NCBI RefSeq assembly: GCF_964355755.1
Contig: NC_092673.1
Coordinates: forward strand, 6,639,001 to 6,703,000
Length of the DNA stretch: 64,000 nt
Origin: Antedon mediterranea
Taxonomy: Eukaryota; Echinodermata; Crinoidea; Comatulida; Antedonidae
Direction: 5' to 3'
In this document: in pieces, positions 1 through 12,301 of the stretch
Layout of the letters: each line of letters begins with the position of its first letter
Numbering within the stretch: the stretch's first letter is position 1
Notes under the pieces: model-generated
Told to the model about the DNA's origin: nothing
Database searches by the model: none
Seen by the model: only the letters and a program-made list of their open reading frames with translations
Made by a program: the position numbers and the translations under genes

Positions 1-2433
1 ACCTCAATGCGATTACACAAATGTTTTGTTTAAATTATGATATAAAATAAGTTATTTAAATCTAGGCCAATCAATAATGAAGTGATTATTGATAATAATA
101 ATAATAATAATTATTATTATTATTGATTCATTAATAAATAGAAAGGGTTTAGACGGTTTTGCTTGATTATTACATAGAGCTACTATTTTTGTATTGGATA
201 TTACGATTGAGGCTGTTGTAGTTAGTGTTAAAGAAGTTCGCTTGTAAAATAACTTATTTTAGTATACTATAGGAGATCATGCTGATAAATAACTTATATT
301 ATTATCTGCAACATTTTGTACCCAAATTTACAATTTTATAATATTCTAATTGTATTTTTAAATAAAATGAGAATCTTGAATTGGCTATCAATTTTTCATA
401 TAGGCCTAACCCGATTAAATTATGTGTTGTGAATTTTGGAGAGTTTCTTTACTTTCTTTACATTTCTTTTTCAATTCGGTACTCCTTTACGTAGATATTT
501 ATAGGTACCTTAGATTATTGTTTGTGACTTGAATTTCTCTATAACCCATTTTTCAGTAGGCCTAAGTCTGCTGACTTTCTACATATTTTTTTTCCGGGAA
601 GTGTTTATTTGTAAGTTGATTTCATGTGACGTTTGTACGACATGTTTTTGATCGGTACAATATTGCCTATGTTTAAAGAAAGTTTAATTAGGCCTGTAAT
701 GTATTATTAATTTACAGGTTGTAGCAATGAACATGAATAAACACAAAAATGCTAATGTTTTTACATATAGATGACGTATCTCACAAGTTGAGGGCGCTAT
801 GGCAGGTAAAATAAAAACCTGGTAAAAATAGCCACTGCGTCACCTCTTTTCCAAATACGCCCAAAATCTTTCGTATTTTGCCAACATTTGTATTTCGTTC
901 GGATGCTCACCATTTTTTGACAATTACCCGTAAAACAATAAGATAAAATGGCCGGTCAATCACTAGGGGACACACTCCTATAATTAAGGAGACACCACCT
1001 GTGTTTGGTCGGTCCCACACGAAGGTGTCCCCGTAATAGTGGTTCTACTCATTAATCAAAAAAAAAAAAAAAATTTACCACTGTATTATTAGTTTTCAGC
1101 AGAAACTTAATTTGAATGAAATGAATGAATTTAACTGAGACAATTAGTGTGTTCGTATGCACTACTTAGTCTCTCACAACAGTCAATTTTGTAAGGTTCT
1201 TCAACATGGCTGTACCAAATTGAAATGTGTTTCAAAAGGGATTATAGAGACACAATGAATGTGGTAGACAACAAGATCCGTGCAATTATTAAATATAGGC
1301 TTACATTCTACATTACAGAATTACAGTACTGTATTTAAATGCACGCATGATACCTTGATTTTTTGTTTCCTATTGTCAAAAGGTAAGAATGGTACTATTC
1401 TGGTGTCACTATAAGTTTAATACGTTTCTCGTGATAATATGACGTACTAACTAGCTAAACGTTTCACGCTTCATTGATCAATCAATAGTATTAAAACATT
1501 GTATACAATAAACAAAGGTAGCTATGAAGTGAGAATTCGACGTTTCGATATTTTATTATTTTCAAGAATCATTTATCATTTACCATAACATTTATTTACA
1601 TTTACATTATTTACATTATTTACAAAAGTGTCATCCAATAAACAACAACTGCTGTATAAACCCTCTATCCTATCCCCATCCCCAAATTTAAATCGATACA
1701 TTACAGTATATCATTACTTTACACAAATGAATACAAAACAAAATATAGTAAAAGTTTTTTAAATAAAATCAACTGATGATAAACACAGCTAATTTCGAAA
1801 ACTCACTAACCCCCCTCCCCCACCCCTTTTCAATTTACCGTACTGAATGTAGCAATGTAGATAACATAGTTATTGAGTCATAGTTTTGTTATTTTAGCAT
1901 TCAATATTAATATTTATTTTCTACAATATCTACCGTACTGGATTTCTGGTAGTACAGGCCTAATCCCTTGTTCTATTATCGTTTACCTGGGAATTCCTGT
2001 AGACCGCGGTTCTGGAATTAGCAGGAAGTTTCTTAGTCACTTGATTTGAAAGTTTAAAAAGTTCAATCACAAACGGATTTATAGGGGATTTTTTGTAGGT
2101 AATACCATACATTCAACATTTTTTAGCATCTTACAGTAGCTTAATCATGATGAAATAAGCTAGGAAGACGCCCACATTGGGTAGGCAATGAACTCAATTT
2201 AGGGAAACATCATTTACATATCTGATACCATGTGATTGTCATACACCTTATGATATATCTTGTATTATATATTTTAGCCATTGAGTTTGCATTTTTTGTG
2301 GGTCCATGCGTAAAAAAATGAAATAAACTAGTAATTTGTATCCTACTATAATTCAAACTAATTGAAATGGATAAACAGATCAGGTTGTACTATAGGTCTA
2401 TTAAACGCCAGCAAAAACCATGCTCTACAATGG

Positions 2434-2578
2434 TTGGTTTCCACTAGAGACGCAACGCAAGGACGTGAGGCAACGTAAGTGAGTTGACCAATTACAAGCG
2501 ATGGATTATTTGAACTGTCGCTTGTCATTGGTCAATATGCTTGCGTTGCGTTGACGTACGTGCGTTATGTCCTAGTAA
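2434..2578. mobile_element. Palindromic non-autonomous element, copy 1
   Basis: It starts with 'TTGGTTTCCACTAGAGACGC' and returns as the inverted sequence ending near 'cctagtaaag'. Inner arms contain CGCAACGCAAGGACG and its complement, plus 'gaccaat..acaagcgatgg' and its complement. It is abutted directly by a second, better conserved copy. Confidence 0.5.
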
Positions 2579-2757
2579 AGCGTGGTTCCCACTAGCGACG
2601 CAACGCAAGGACGTAACGCAACGCAAATGAATTGACCAATCACAAGCGATGGCTTATTCGCTTGTGACTGCTAACTGTCTATAACTTCGCTTGTCATTGG
2701 TTAAAACGCTTGCGTTGCGTTTACGTCCTTGCGTTACGTTCTAGTGGGAACCAAGCT
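2579..2757. mobile_element. Palindromic non-autonomous element, copy 2
   Basis: About 180 bp that is almost a complete inverted repeat, running from 'AGCGTGGTTCCCACTAG' to 'CTAGTGGGAACCAAGCT'. It closely matches 34401-34577, over 30 kb away. There is no room for a transposase, so it is a MITE-like element. Confidence 0.5.
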
Positions 2758-3490
2758 TTACTAACAACGACTCTCCGTAAACGTAGCCCTATGAGACCAC
2801 CAACAAAAGGTAATTAACCAATCATTTCAGACCGATAAAAATATAAAACAGCCTCTGGGCTAACTGTATATTGATACCGCCAACGTTAACGTACAAGCCT
2901 AAACCGACAATCAATAAAATATAATGATCATATCAAATCAGAAACAAGTCAATCGTAAAATGGAATAAATTAATTTGTTTTTGTAATAAATAGCTAAACT
3001 ATTTTCGCCTTAATAGAATACCACATAATGTAGGCCCTATAGTTATAAAGACGAGGAAAGAATATGAAATTTCTGTATGACATTTGTTACAACAACGCAA
3101 TACTGTACTAAACACTAACATTTAGTCAACAGGTATATAATAGCATCTTCTGTGGTGAGCTTGTATACTTGATATACATGTCCTGGTTTTCTTGTATACA
3201 GACTCATGGCAAGCCTTACGTAACATTATATATTATATAACGAGAACAACAAGTCGAAGGAGTAGAAAGAAAACAAAAATCTTTCATGATAAATGGGTTT
3301 CACGGGTAAGTATAGGCATCAAAAGTAGGTGCTCTGTTTACCTTTAGGGCCTATTACTTGAATTGGCCTTCGTTAATTCCCATGTTGTGTTGTTTATGAA
3401 TATTACGTATTTCCTATGGGAAAGCGATGATTCTTATGTCGTTTATTTACTTTTGTTTTAATTGACGTGTCTATAATGTGTTTTACAATA

Positions 3491-3585
3491 ACAAGGCCAT
3501 ATACATGGCTGCAGTCGCGTGCACAAATTTGAGATAGTGTTTACCGACCGACCGACCGACCAATCGAGCTATAGAGTCGTGTTAC
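3491..3585 (+). repeat. Dispersed GACC-core repeat, copy
   Basis: Order of parts: 'acaaggccatatacatggct', GCAGTCGCGTGC, 'gtgtttaccgaccgaccgac', then 'gagctatagagtcgtg'. The same order recurs at seven other places in this window, with different numbers of GACC or GACA units in the middle. Confidence 0.5.
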
Positions 3586-4378
3586 AAAAATAGAGACGCC
3601 CTCAGCCACTCCTACAATCCCCACACCTTTTATAAAATACCACAACTCATAAATAGAAATATTAAAATACCAAAAGAATAAGTCAATTATAATGAGTTCT
3701 ATTATAATCCAATAACCATGGGTGGCATGCGGATTTATTTATTTTGGTATAAAAACACACTATAAAAATATTAAATATGTGAAAGAAACAAATAAAAAGA
3801 TCAGATACCAGTTATAGGTCTACTAAATTGTGGACAAACTTATTATTCGCCTACATAATATCACTGTAATTATATTGCCTAAAATTTAAAAAAATACAAA
3901 TGAATATGTAATTGGTTTGAAAATTAAATCTATTACTATTTATCAATTATTTACAAGTCTCAAGGTACTCCCAAACGCACCGAGGAAGGGTTAGTACAAG
4001 CTCCGTCGCAACCTCTCAATCTTTCTGGCTGTTTTACTTCATTGTTTTGATATAGCTATTGTCTTATTTTAGTTTTATCTACAATGTGATCCAGCCACTA
4101 ATACACACATCACTACCATTTTGTTTTCAGTAATTTTCCTTTTGACTTATAGGATAATATAATACCAGACATAACAATATTTAAAAAGAAAAACAACCTT
4201 CGGATTGTACTTGTCGGCCACGCTAGAGTTCTCATGTAATATTGTTATGGACGATTAATTTAATTCCTGTATGCTATTATTAGTCTTACGGAAAGTCCCT
4301 AGAAAAAGAGAGACGGTAGGTATCAAACCAGGATCACATGAAATCCTCATAATTATTGTTTTCCTACAGACAGGAGAC

Positions 4379-4383
4379 ATGGT
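4379..4383 (+). promoter_or_regulatory. Possible alternative start exon end: ATG followed by a strong splice donor
   Basis: An ATG at 4379-4381 is followed at once by GTAAGT. If spliced to an acceptor at 5416-5417 (ending ttcag), it would supply the initiator methionine and join in frame to the coding sequence that starts 'NLEINPF'. This would change only the first few residues of the FYVE protein relative to the start at 5405. It is a prediction from splice signals only. Confidence 0.5.
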
Positions 4384-4505
4384 AAGTTAAATATTACTTG
4401 TTTTACATATTTTGATTAATATTTTATCAGTATTGTTATTTGGTATTGAGTTTTAATTTTATTCTTGAGATATATTTACTGACTGAAGTCTCTATAGTTA
4501 GGTTA

Positions 4506-4574
4506 TAGGGACCATCGTTGCTGGTTTGTAGGGACCATCGTTGCTGGTTTGTAGGGACCATCGTTGCTGGTTTA
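4506..4574. repeat. Three tandem 23-bp units
   Basis: 'TAGGGACCATCGTTGCTGG' plus TTTG occurs three times in succession with no mismatch in the core. Such identity suggests recent duplication. Confidence 0.5.
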
Positions 4575-5404
4575 TCTCAATAAGAATTTATATTCAACAA
4601 GAAATATTTCTTACAAAAAACGCGGCTCGACATTTTGACGTCACACTTTAATTATTATTCTTTTTTATCGGAAATAGGCCTAATGAATAATAGTAATAAT
4701 ACATTTATCATAAACAAAACTATAGTAATGTACATATTCCAGGGATGGGGAATTACTCTCTAAGGTCGTAGTGACCCGACCCACATACTAAATTAAATTA
4801 AAAGTTAATATAATTCAAACAAATTATACATTGCCTGTTAATCCGTATTTTGTATCAATATCATTAAGAAAGAATTATTAAAGCCACGAAGTAAACAAAT
4901 TGCAATTATTCTCGATAATAATAATTACAGTTTTTAGTAATATATTTTGTAGTATATCAACATTGTAAAATTCAATAAAATAACTGCCTAAAGGCGCGGC
5001 GCGAAAAACATTATTGTCAATAATTAATAAATAATAATTAGCTTGAGTTCGAATAAAAAAACTCCCAAGTTACCACTCAATAATAAATGTATACAACATG
5101 ATTCTTTTTGGGTAAATTATAATCGATTGGTTAAACATAAATCAAAAACAATACGCATGACATCAATATTAAATGGTAGAGTATCATCCGTTAGTCATCA
5201 AATTGCTCTTTTGGCGTTCCATATCCATAATCGGGAATTCCCCTTTTCTTTCTTATTTCCTATATGACCTCGCTAAAACAGTAGGCTACTATTACTTGCA
5301 TATTTAGGTCTGAGATGTAGGCTGCACCGATGTCTATCATGACTCCTTTGTTGCGGTAGGACTACATATTTTGTTATGAATTAATATGAACGTATATTGT
5401 AATA

Positions 5405-8400
5405 ATGAATACATTTCAGAATTTAGAAATAAATCCGTTTGAAACGCCGATGGCTCTCTCTCATCCAGAGCCTAATCGCTATCAACTTTTAGACAAGTTG
5501 TTGCAGATAATGGAAGAACAACCAAAAAGTAAGAGCATGTTTATAACCATTAAGTAAGCTTTACTGAATCTTTATTGTATTTTCTAAAACATTTTTTTAT
5601 TGACATTCGTGATTAGGTCTACTAACACCAATCGTGTTCTTAAATGTGCACTAATAAGATAAAATAAGATAAGATAAATCTTTATTGCCATGAACACAAC
5701 AAGGCGAACATGAAATTGGTTTCTTCCCTTCGTTTGTCGCAACTAAAAAGTTTCTTAAAAATTGTGTGGCGTTTTATAAAGCCAAGGAACTGATGAAATC
5801 ATGTTTTATAGTTGTAACTTTTTGTTGGTCTTTTTTCTGGGTCCAGTGAGACAAGATCCGCTTCAAACGGGGCCTTATAATAATGTTTCTTCATTCGTAT
5901 ATTTTGTATACTTATGTCAATTGTCAAAATAATGAAATCAGATGGGTCTATTTATAGCTTAAAGTGAATTAAAACCACAGCATCATGTCGGTGATATCTA
6001 ATAAAGGGAAACCTGCACTCTCCATAAGAGAGTCACTTATTTTGAAAATGACGGACCTATGAAAAGGGTAAAGTGTAAAAATATGCCTTATTGGACGTCT
6101 TCGTTACAATAGACCTTTATATATGGACTTCAGGGGTGACCTACTGTATTACAACCAGAGTGTTAATGTGCAAATTACTATTCTATATAATTGACAAATT
6201 TCCCCATTGGGTGGACATTTTCTAACTGTTCTCCGGGCTTAGTAAAGGCTTTACATAAACATAAACTTTTGTATGCCTATAAATAATGTCTTTAACAACC
6301 TAGTTATATAATTTGTTTTTCTTGCCTAGAATCCAAAGGACGTTTTGCAGGCCTGCGTAGTAGAAATGTAACAACACGACTGGGTCATTGTTTCACAAAC
6401 ACCTGCACAAAAACGTTTATGTTCAATTGCAGTAACCATTGTCGTCTTTGCGAAAACACCTTCTGTGACAAGTGTTCTATGCTCGTATCTCCGGAAACAA
6501 TAATAGGTAATTAAATGTATTTATACAAACATTTATAAAAACAAAATACAAATATATTTTTTGAAATTACGGTACCTATGTTTGTTGCCATTTTGTCGAT
6601 CGCAGGGTGAGGAAAACCTTCTGCTTACAAAAATATAAAGCGCCTTTTCGATATTTTCGAACATTTTTTTTTTCTGATTTCTCAGAAACTGCTTATTTTT
6701 ATGATTTGTTTTGTTTGTACCTACTGAGGTAAATAGCAGAAAGAAAATCCTTGAGTATACCTCCACATTAATAGAGGTATTCAGGGGACATTACCAAAAA
6801 ACGAAATTGTTCGCTTAATATGGGTTTTCGCGGGGAAAAAACAAATGAACCAAAATGAACACTAATTTATCTGGACTCAAGAAATTGGGAAGAGTTAAAA
6901 CTTTGGCAGCCAAGGCATTATTAATGAATGTAAATTTTGGCACAATCCCTTTCTCTTAGGGTTCCCCTGAGTAGGGGCTGGCCGTATAGTATTAAAACAT
7001 AATAATATTGCCCTTAAATATTGTCCCCTTAAGAGAGGTGTCCCAAACGAGGTATATCCTTTATTAAAACATGGTTTTTTGTTAGGCTTTATGTTGGCTA
7101 TTTCTTTGAACAACAGCGCCTCCATTTACTATTATAAACAAATGATTTTTTTATGGACAGCTTCCATGATGATTGGCTACTCCCTGCAGCGCATATGAAC
7201 AAAAATGAAGTGCCTATTTTGGACAGATTTCTGCTAGAGTTTGTGAGCCATTTTTCTTACGGGTAGAGATTGTTTTCTGGTTTGGATAAGGGGTGGGCTA
7301 TTTGTTTGTTACGGAAACTGAATAAACCACGACAAATAAGTTATTTCTCCATACATAAACATTATTATTCTTCCTCTACAGTTCCTCTACACAAATACCA
7401 AGGCCATAAACAATTAAGGAATACTACCATCAAAGTATGTCAGGCTTGTAATGAACGAGTGCAAACAGAGTGGCAGATGTATAGCATAGATCTACGGGAT
7501 GGAATTCTAAGTAGAATACAGGTAGGCCTAAAACAGCTTTAATAAGCACATATGATACATAGGATATACCACTAATGGACCACGTGTTTCCTGCAATCAG
7601 TCAGACAGACACTATAAGCCTCCACAAATATAATGTTGTCATGAGTTTTACTTTTTGTTTAGTCATTGGTTTTCGTTCATGTGGTCCATAGATTACTGTG
7701 TTATTATAGTGGCACTGTTAGCTAAGTCCTTAATTGTTAACGGCGAGGAAGCATGTCCATACTTCGGTTTGGGTTCTGGCATGAACTTACACATTCTCAT
7801 TTTGCCTCGAAAGTTTCGGGTTATTTTTTTTTGCGCTTTACACATTCAAATCTATTAGTCATTATTGATTTAAATGAATGAGCTTTTAAAAGATTTGAAA
7901 AGATCGACGTCGCGAAGGTCTCCAAGCAATCAATTACCGTAGCGCAATTCTGGGTTGTATGTGACTTGGTATGCCTCATTCTTAACCGGTATGCCTCTTT
8001 CTTGGTTGTCCGGTATGCCTCATTCTTGGTTGTGCGGTATGCCTCATTCTTACTCGGTATGCCTCATTCTTGGTTGCCTGGTATGCCTCATTCTTGGTTG
8101 TCCGGTATGCCTCATTCTTGGTTGTCTGGTATGCCTCATTCTTGGTTGTCCGGTATGCCTCATTCTTACCCGGCGGTATGCCTCATTCTTGGTTGCCCGG
8201 TATATGCCTCATTTTTTCCCGGTATGCCTCATTCATGGTTGCACTGTATGCTTCATTTTGCCCGGTATGCCTCATTCTTGGTTGCCCGGTATGCCTCATT
8301 CTTGATTGCCCTGTATGCTTCATTCTTGCCCGGTATGCCTCATTCTTGGTTGCCCTGTATGCTTCATTCTTGCCCAGTATGCCTCATTCTTGGTTGCCCT

Positions 8401-11383
8401 GTATGCTTCATTCTTGCCCAGTATGCCTCATTCTTTCCCGGTATGCCTCATTCTTGGTTGCCCGGTATGTTTCATTCTTTCCCGGTATGCCTCATACTTG
8501 GTTGCCCTGTATGCTTCATTCTTGCCCAGTATGCCTCATTCTTTCCCGGTATGCCTCATTCTTGGTTGCCCGGTATGTCTCATTCTTGGTTGCCCTGTAT
8601 GCTTCATTCTTTCCCGGTATGCCTCATACTTGGTTGTCCTGTATGCTTCATTCTTGCCCAGTATGCCTCATTCTTTCCCGGTATGCCTCATTCTTGGTTG
8701 CCCTGTATGCTTCATTCTTGGCCAGTATGGCCTCATTCTTTCCCGGTATGCCTCATTCTTGGTTGCCCGGTATGTCTCATTCTTGGTTGCCCTGTATGCT
8801 TCATTTCTTTCCCGGTATGTCTCATTCTTGGTTGCCCTGTATGCTTCATTTCTTTCCCGGTATGCCTCATACTTGGTTGCCCTGTATGCCTCATTTTTGG
8901 TTGCCCTGTATGTTTCATTCTTGGTTGACCTGTATGCTTCATTCTTTCCCGGTATGCCTCATACTTGGTTGCCCTGTATGCCTCATTCTTGGTTGCCCTG
9001 TATGTTTCATTCTTGCCCGGTATGCCTCATTCTTGGTTGCCCTGTATGCTTCATTCTTGGTTACCCGGTATGCCTCATTCACGGTTGGCCTGTATGCTTC
9101 ATTCTTGCCCTGTATGCTTCATTCTTGCCCTGTATGCTTCATTCTTGCCCTGTATGCTCCATTCTTGGTTACCCGGTATGCCTCATTCACGGTTGGCCTG
9201 TATGCTTCATTCTTGCCCGATATGTCTTATTCTTGCCCGGTATGCGTTTTTTTTGTGTTTCACGGTTCCATACAAAAAAGTTATTGATTCCCGAGATTAC
9301 TCATAATTTCATTGGGACACAACAAAAGTGGTAAATGAAGCGGTTATATAACTCATTCTCCAATCCAAAGAAGAAGCGTGAACATTTGCTTACTTACCCC
9401 ATCGAGTAAATTGTACTGATCGTCTAAATCTTGAGTCAGGTAAAGCATGGATCTATCCGTGACAGCAGCATTATTTTACCGGCATGAAGAAGAGAATTGA
9501 TATTGCCTAAAAATTGGAAAACAATATGTATCCTTGTTATACTGTATTTCGTTCATTCGTAACATAGTTTAGTCAGTCTCTTCATTCTGTCATATATGTC
9601 ATCACTTCTAATATTTCTAAATAGACATTAGGCCTATATATTAATTTAAAAACAGATCAAACAAATTATGTCTTTTTTAAACCCAGAAACTTGACGACCT
9701 GAAAAAACACGCGGAGTGGAATATCGACACATACAATACTGCAATCAGAGAAGCAAGGTAATAAATACAATTTAAAAAAAACACAGAATTGGTACAATAC
9801 AGAGAATCACATTCATTCAAATTCATTTTAGACATGTATTATCCATAGAATACAATGATATTGCATGTGGTATGTAAGAAACGAAGAAGTTCTTTTGACT
9901 TCCTTCATTGATCAACCAACGCTGACTAAAGCTTGTTTTCATGTCGACGTTATTTCTTTATAACACACCTAGGCACATGCTTGTCATTTGATTGGACAAT
10001 TGTGGGTCAGACCTACATGATATTAAATTTCTTTTATGTAGAGAGTGCCGTGTCGTTATTTCAAAGCAATTTCATAAAAATTAGCTTGATCGTCTGGATT
10101 ATTTTTATTAATTAGAACTTCACAGAAGCGTGGAATTAATTCAGTGAAAGATGAAACGTTATATTTCCACGAGACAAAGCCGAGTAAAACAATACTCATT
10201 ATAAGCACTTATATGGTATTAAATTTTGATTTGTCTCCTTGTCATTGGTTAACTTCGTTTGACGTGTCATGTTCCTCATTTTAACGATTTAGTTAAACAA
10301 TATTAAAATGGCTGTGTAACGCGTAGGTCTGAATATTGCCATTCTTCTTTGCTCTCGCGGCCAAAATTCAATGAATGTTTTTGTTTTTGCTTTTACAGAG
10401 AAGGTACGAGGCACCATAAGCATAAACGGTTACATCAAATGCGCGACCAAATTGATTCAATTCTTGACGAGTATGATAAAACTTTGTAAGTATGTGTAAA
10501 CATTGAAAATCGGTTCCGATAAGGACGGATGGTGACGATAATGTAGACGATTATGGTGACGATAATGGTAATGTTGACGATAATGGTGACGGTGATGATA
10601 ATGGAGATGATAATGGTGACGGCAAATGGTGATGGCGACGATAATGGTGACGGTGCCGATAATGGTTACGGTGACGATAATGGTAACGGTGACGATAATG
10701 TTGACGGTGAAGGTAATGGTGACAGTGACGATAAGGATGAAGGTCACGAAAATAGTGATAGATGACGATTATGGTTACAGTAAAGGTAACGGTGACGATA
10801 ATTGTGACGGTGACGATAATTATGACGGTGACGGTGACGACAATGGTGACGGTGACGATAATTATGACGGTGACGGTGACGACAATGGTGACGGTGCCCC
10901 ATAATGTGACGATAATTGTGACGGTGACGATAATTGTGACGGTGACGATAATGGTGACGGTGACCATAACGGTAGTGATAATATTCATGAAGATCGTGTT
11001 GATAATTGTGTTGATAATAGCGATGGCGATGACATTACCATATGGCAACTGTAGCCATATATACGTGTTTTTAGTCGCAACTGTAGCCATATACATGGCT
11101 ACAGTTGCGACTAAAAACACGATTTGATTACAGATACACGCTGGTTCGTCAACATACAAACAAAATGCATCTACAATACAATGGGGATTTCGACCAATAT
11201 AGAACAGATTTAGATCGACTAAAACGCAATATATATGATGATTTAAGTTTACAAGAGAGAAGTTGTATAAACGTAAGAAGTTGTTTTTCCCGTCTTTGCC
11301 GTTGTTGTTGCTGTTGCTGCTTCAGTAAATCTACAGACTACGATTATATGGACAATAACTATAACTGCAGTACATTGTTATAA
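5405..11383 (+). CDS. FYVE-type zinc finger protein with C-terminal poly-cysteine tract (six exons, 282 aa)
   Basis: Proposed exons are 5405-5528, 6330-6506, 7382-7521, 9687-9757, 10399-10485 and 11134-11383. All junctions are GT-AG, the phases agree throughout, and the 849 nt give 282 residues plus stop. Residues 62-123 form a FYVE-type finger: C62/C67, C79-RL-C82, C87-DK-C90 and C120-QA-C123. The spacing from C79 to C90 is that of classical FYVE domains, and 'KVC' stands where FYVE proteins usually have RVC. The WxxD motif is missing, C62-x4-C67 replaces the usual CxxC, and only NHCR remains of the basic RRHHCR patch. Residues about 148-240 are charged and probably helical. The tail has CRCCCCCC (255-262), a possible S-acylation site, then acidic and tyrosine-rich residues. 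FYVE domains normally bind PI3P on endosomes; membrane targeting here is inferred. The start could instead lie in an upstream exon. AATAAA occurs at 11637 and 12113. I do not recognise the gene. Confidence 0.5.
5650..5720 (-). mobile_element. LINE 3'-tail-like fragment in FYVE intron 1
   Basis: Read on the minus strand, the segment ends in CAATAAAGATTTATCTTATC followed by TTATT-type short repeats, as in the 3' ends of many non-LTR retroelements. No coding part is attached. Confidence is moderate because only the tail is visible. Confidence 0.5.
7968..9246. repeat. 24/20-bp minisatellite in the third intron of the FYVE gene
   Basis: About 1.28 kb of tandem units built on 'GGTATGCCTCATTCTTGG'. 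A 24-bp form carrying TTGGTTGCC alternates with a 20-bp form that lacks the TTGG part, giving a mixed higher-order pattern. Units differ by recurrent single changes (GCC to GCT, CTC to TTC, CGG to CAG). Long open frames cross it on the plus strand, with a shorter one on the minus strand, because the unit has few stops. The array lies wholly between exons ending at 7521 and starting at 9687, so I treat it as intronic DNA and not as protein. Confidence 0.5.
10525..10982. repeat. GGTGACGATAAT minisatellite in the last intron of the FYVE gene
   Basis: About 460 bp of degenerate 6-, 12- and 18-bp units around GGTGACGATAATGGTGAC. It sits between the exons ending at 10485 and starting at 11134. Open frames on both strands are products of the short period, and the translations are low-complexity D/G/N or V/T/I strings. 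Confidence 0.5.
11064..11121. repeat. Perfect 27-bp hairpin next to the last FYVE-gene acceptor
   Basis: The arms 11064-11090 and 11095-11121 are perfect reverse complements around the 4-base loop ATAC. The inner part resembles the ends of the dispersed GACC-core repeat of this window (ccatatacatggct and gcgactaaaaa), so it may be a fused or collapsed copy of that element. The right arm ends 12 bases before the exon that begins at 11134. Confidence 0.5.
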
Positions 11384-12293
11384 ATTCCAACAGGACAGAT
11401 CCACAATCCACAGTGTCCAAGTACAATTTGAATATTGTATTATGATTTCCGATAATCATTATTGTAATCCGTTCTCCGCTCAAGAAAGATGTGTATCACA
11501 GTGACGCCTATTCATGGAAGGTTAGTTTAAGGGTTTGGTTACAGCCTATGATACTAATAAGCGATATATGTAAAACACATTATGTAGTTTGGTGGCATTC
11601 GGCGGTCGTCGTAAATCGAAAGCTCACTATTATTGAAATAAATAACTTTTGGAAGCTGTAGAAACGGTTGCCATGGTTTACAATATATTACTCTTCTTAG
11701 TATGTTAGTTTAGTATTATTTAGAAAACATCGTACTTAAAGAACTTTCCTATGTCGTGAACATTTTTACCCAACACCGCTTAACCTGAAGACCTACAAAT
11801 GTATTCTGCCAGGCCTAACTTTACAAAATAACTAAGAGACTCAATCAATGAATCATGCTAATAGGTACCAAAATAATAATAACCGGGACCACTTAAAATA
11901 TAAAATACAAAATATAAATCGCCATAATTTTTTTTATATATTATACGGATTTATCTATATTCACTCTTTCCTGATTTAACAGGGCCTATGGTACAATGAA
12001 ACGAAATACAGTAGCCACTTAACCCTATAGGTCTACTTAACTCCAATATTTAAGTATTCGCGTTTGTATATTATATTGTACAAATTATTGTATCATCTTG
12101 ACATCTTTGTTAAATAAAGAATTTATTTTAGAAAATATACGTTACTGCCTACATTTGTGAAATATTGGAAAATATGTGGACCATGCATGGTATAAACTAT
12201 CCAAGTTACAATATCCGAATGGGGTATGAACTATGAGCATCGTGGAATACGCAAACATTTGCTGAAACGACATATTGAGGGCGCTATGCTTTG
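11384..12293. other. 3' UTR candidate and AT-rich flank of the FYVE gene
   Basis: No open frame or element is recognised. Polyadenylation-type AATAAA words occur at 11637-11642 and 12113-12118, either of which could end the FYVE transcript. Confidence 0.5.
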
Positions 12294-12301
12294 CCAATTA
12301 T

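Larger units (their letters stand above)
1..4375. other. AT-rich intergenic region with a few small repeats
   Basis: No coding exon was found. It holds an ATT-type microsatellite around 95-125, two palindromic elements at 2434-2757 and one GACC-core repeat at 3491-3585, listed separately. The remainder is AT-rich sequence with no signal I can name. Confidence 0.5.

Noticed and set aside
7955-9334. Several long overlapping open frames of 113-405 codons
   Set aside because: All are translations of the same minisatellite in different frames. The stretch lies inside an intron of a better supported gene, and the products are pure short-period repeats.
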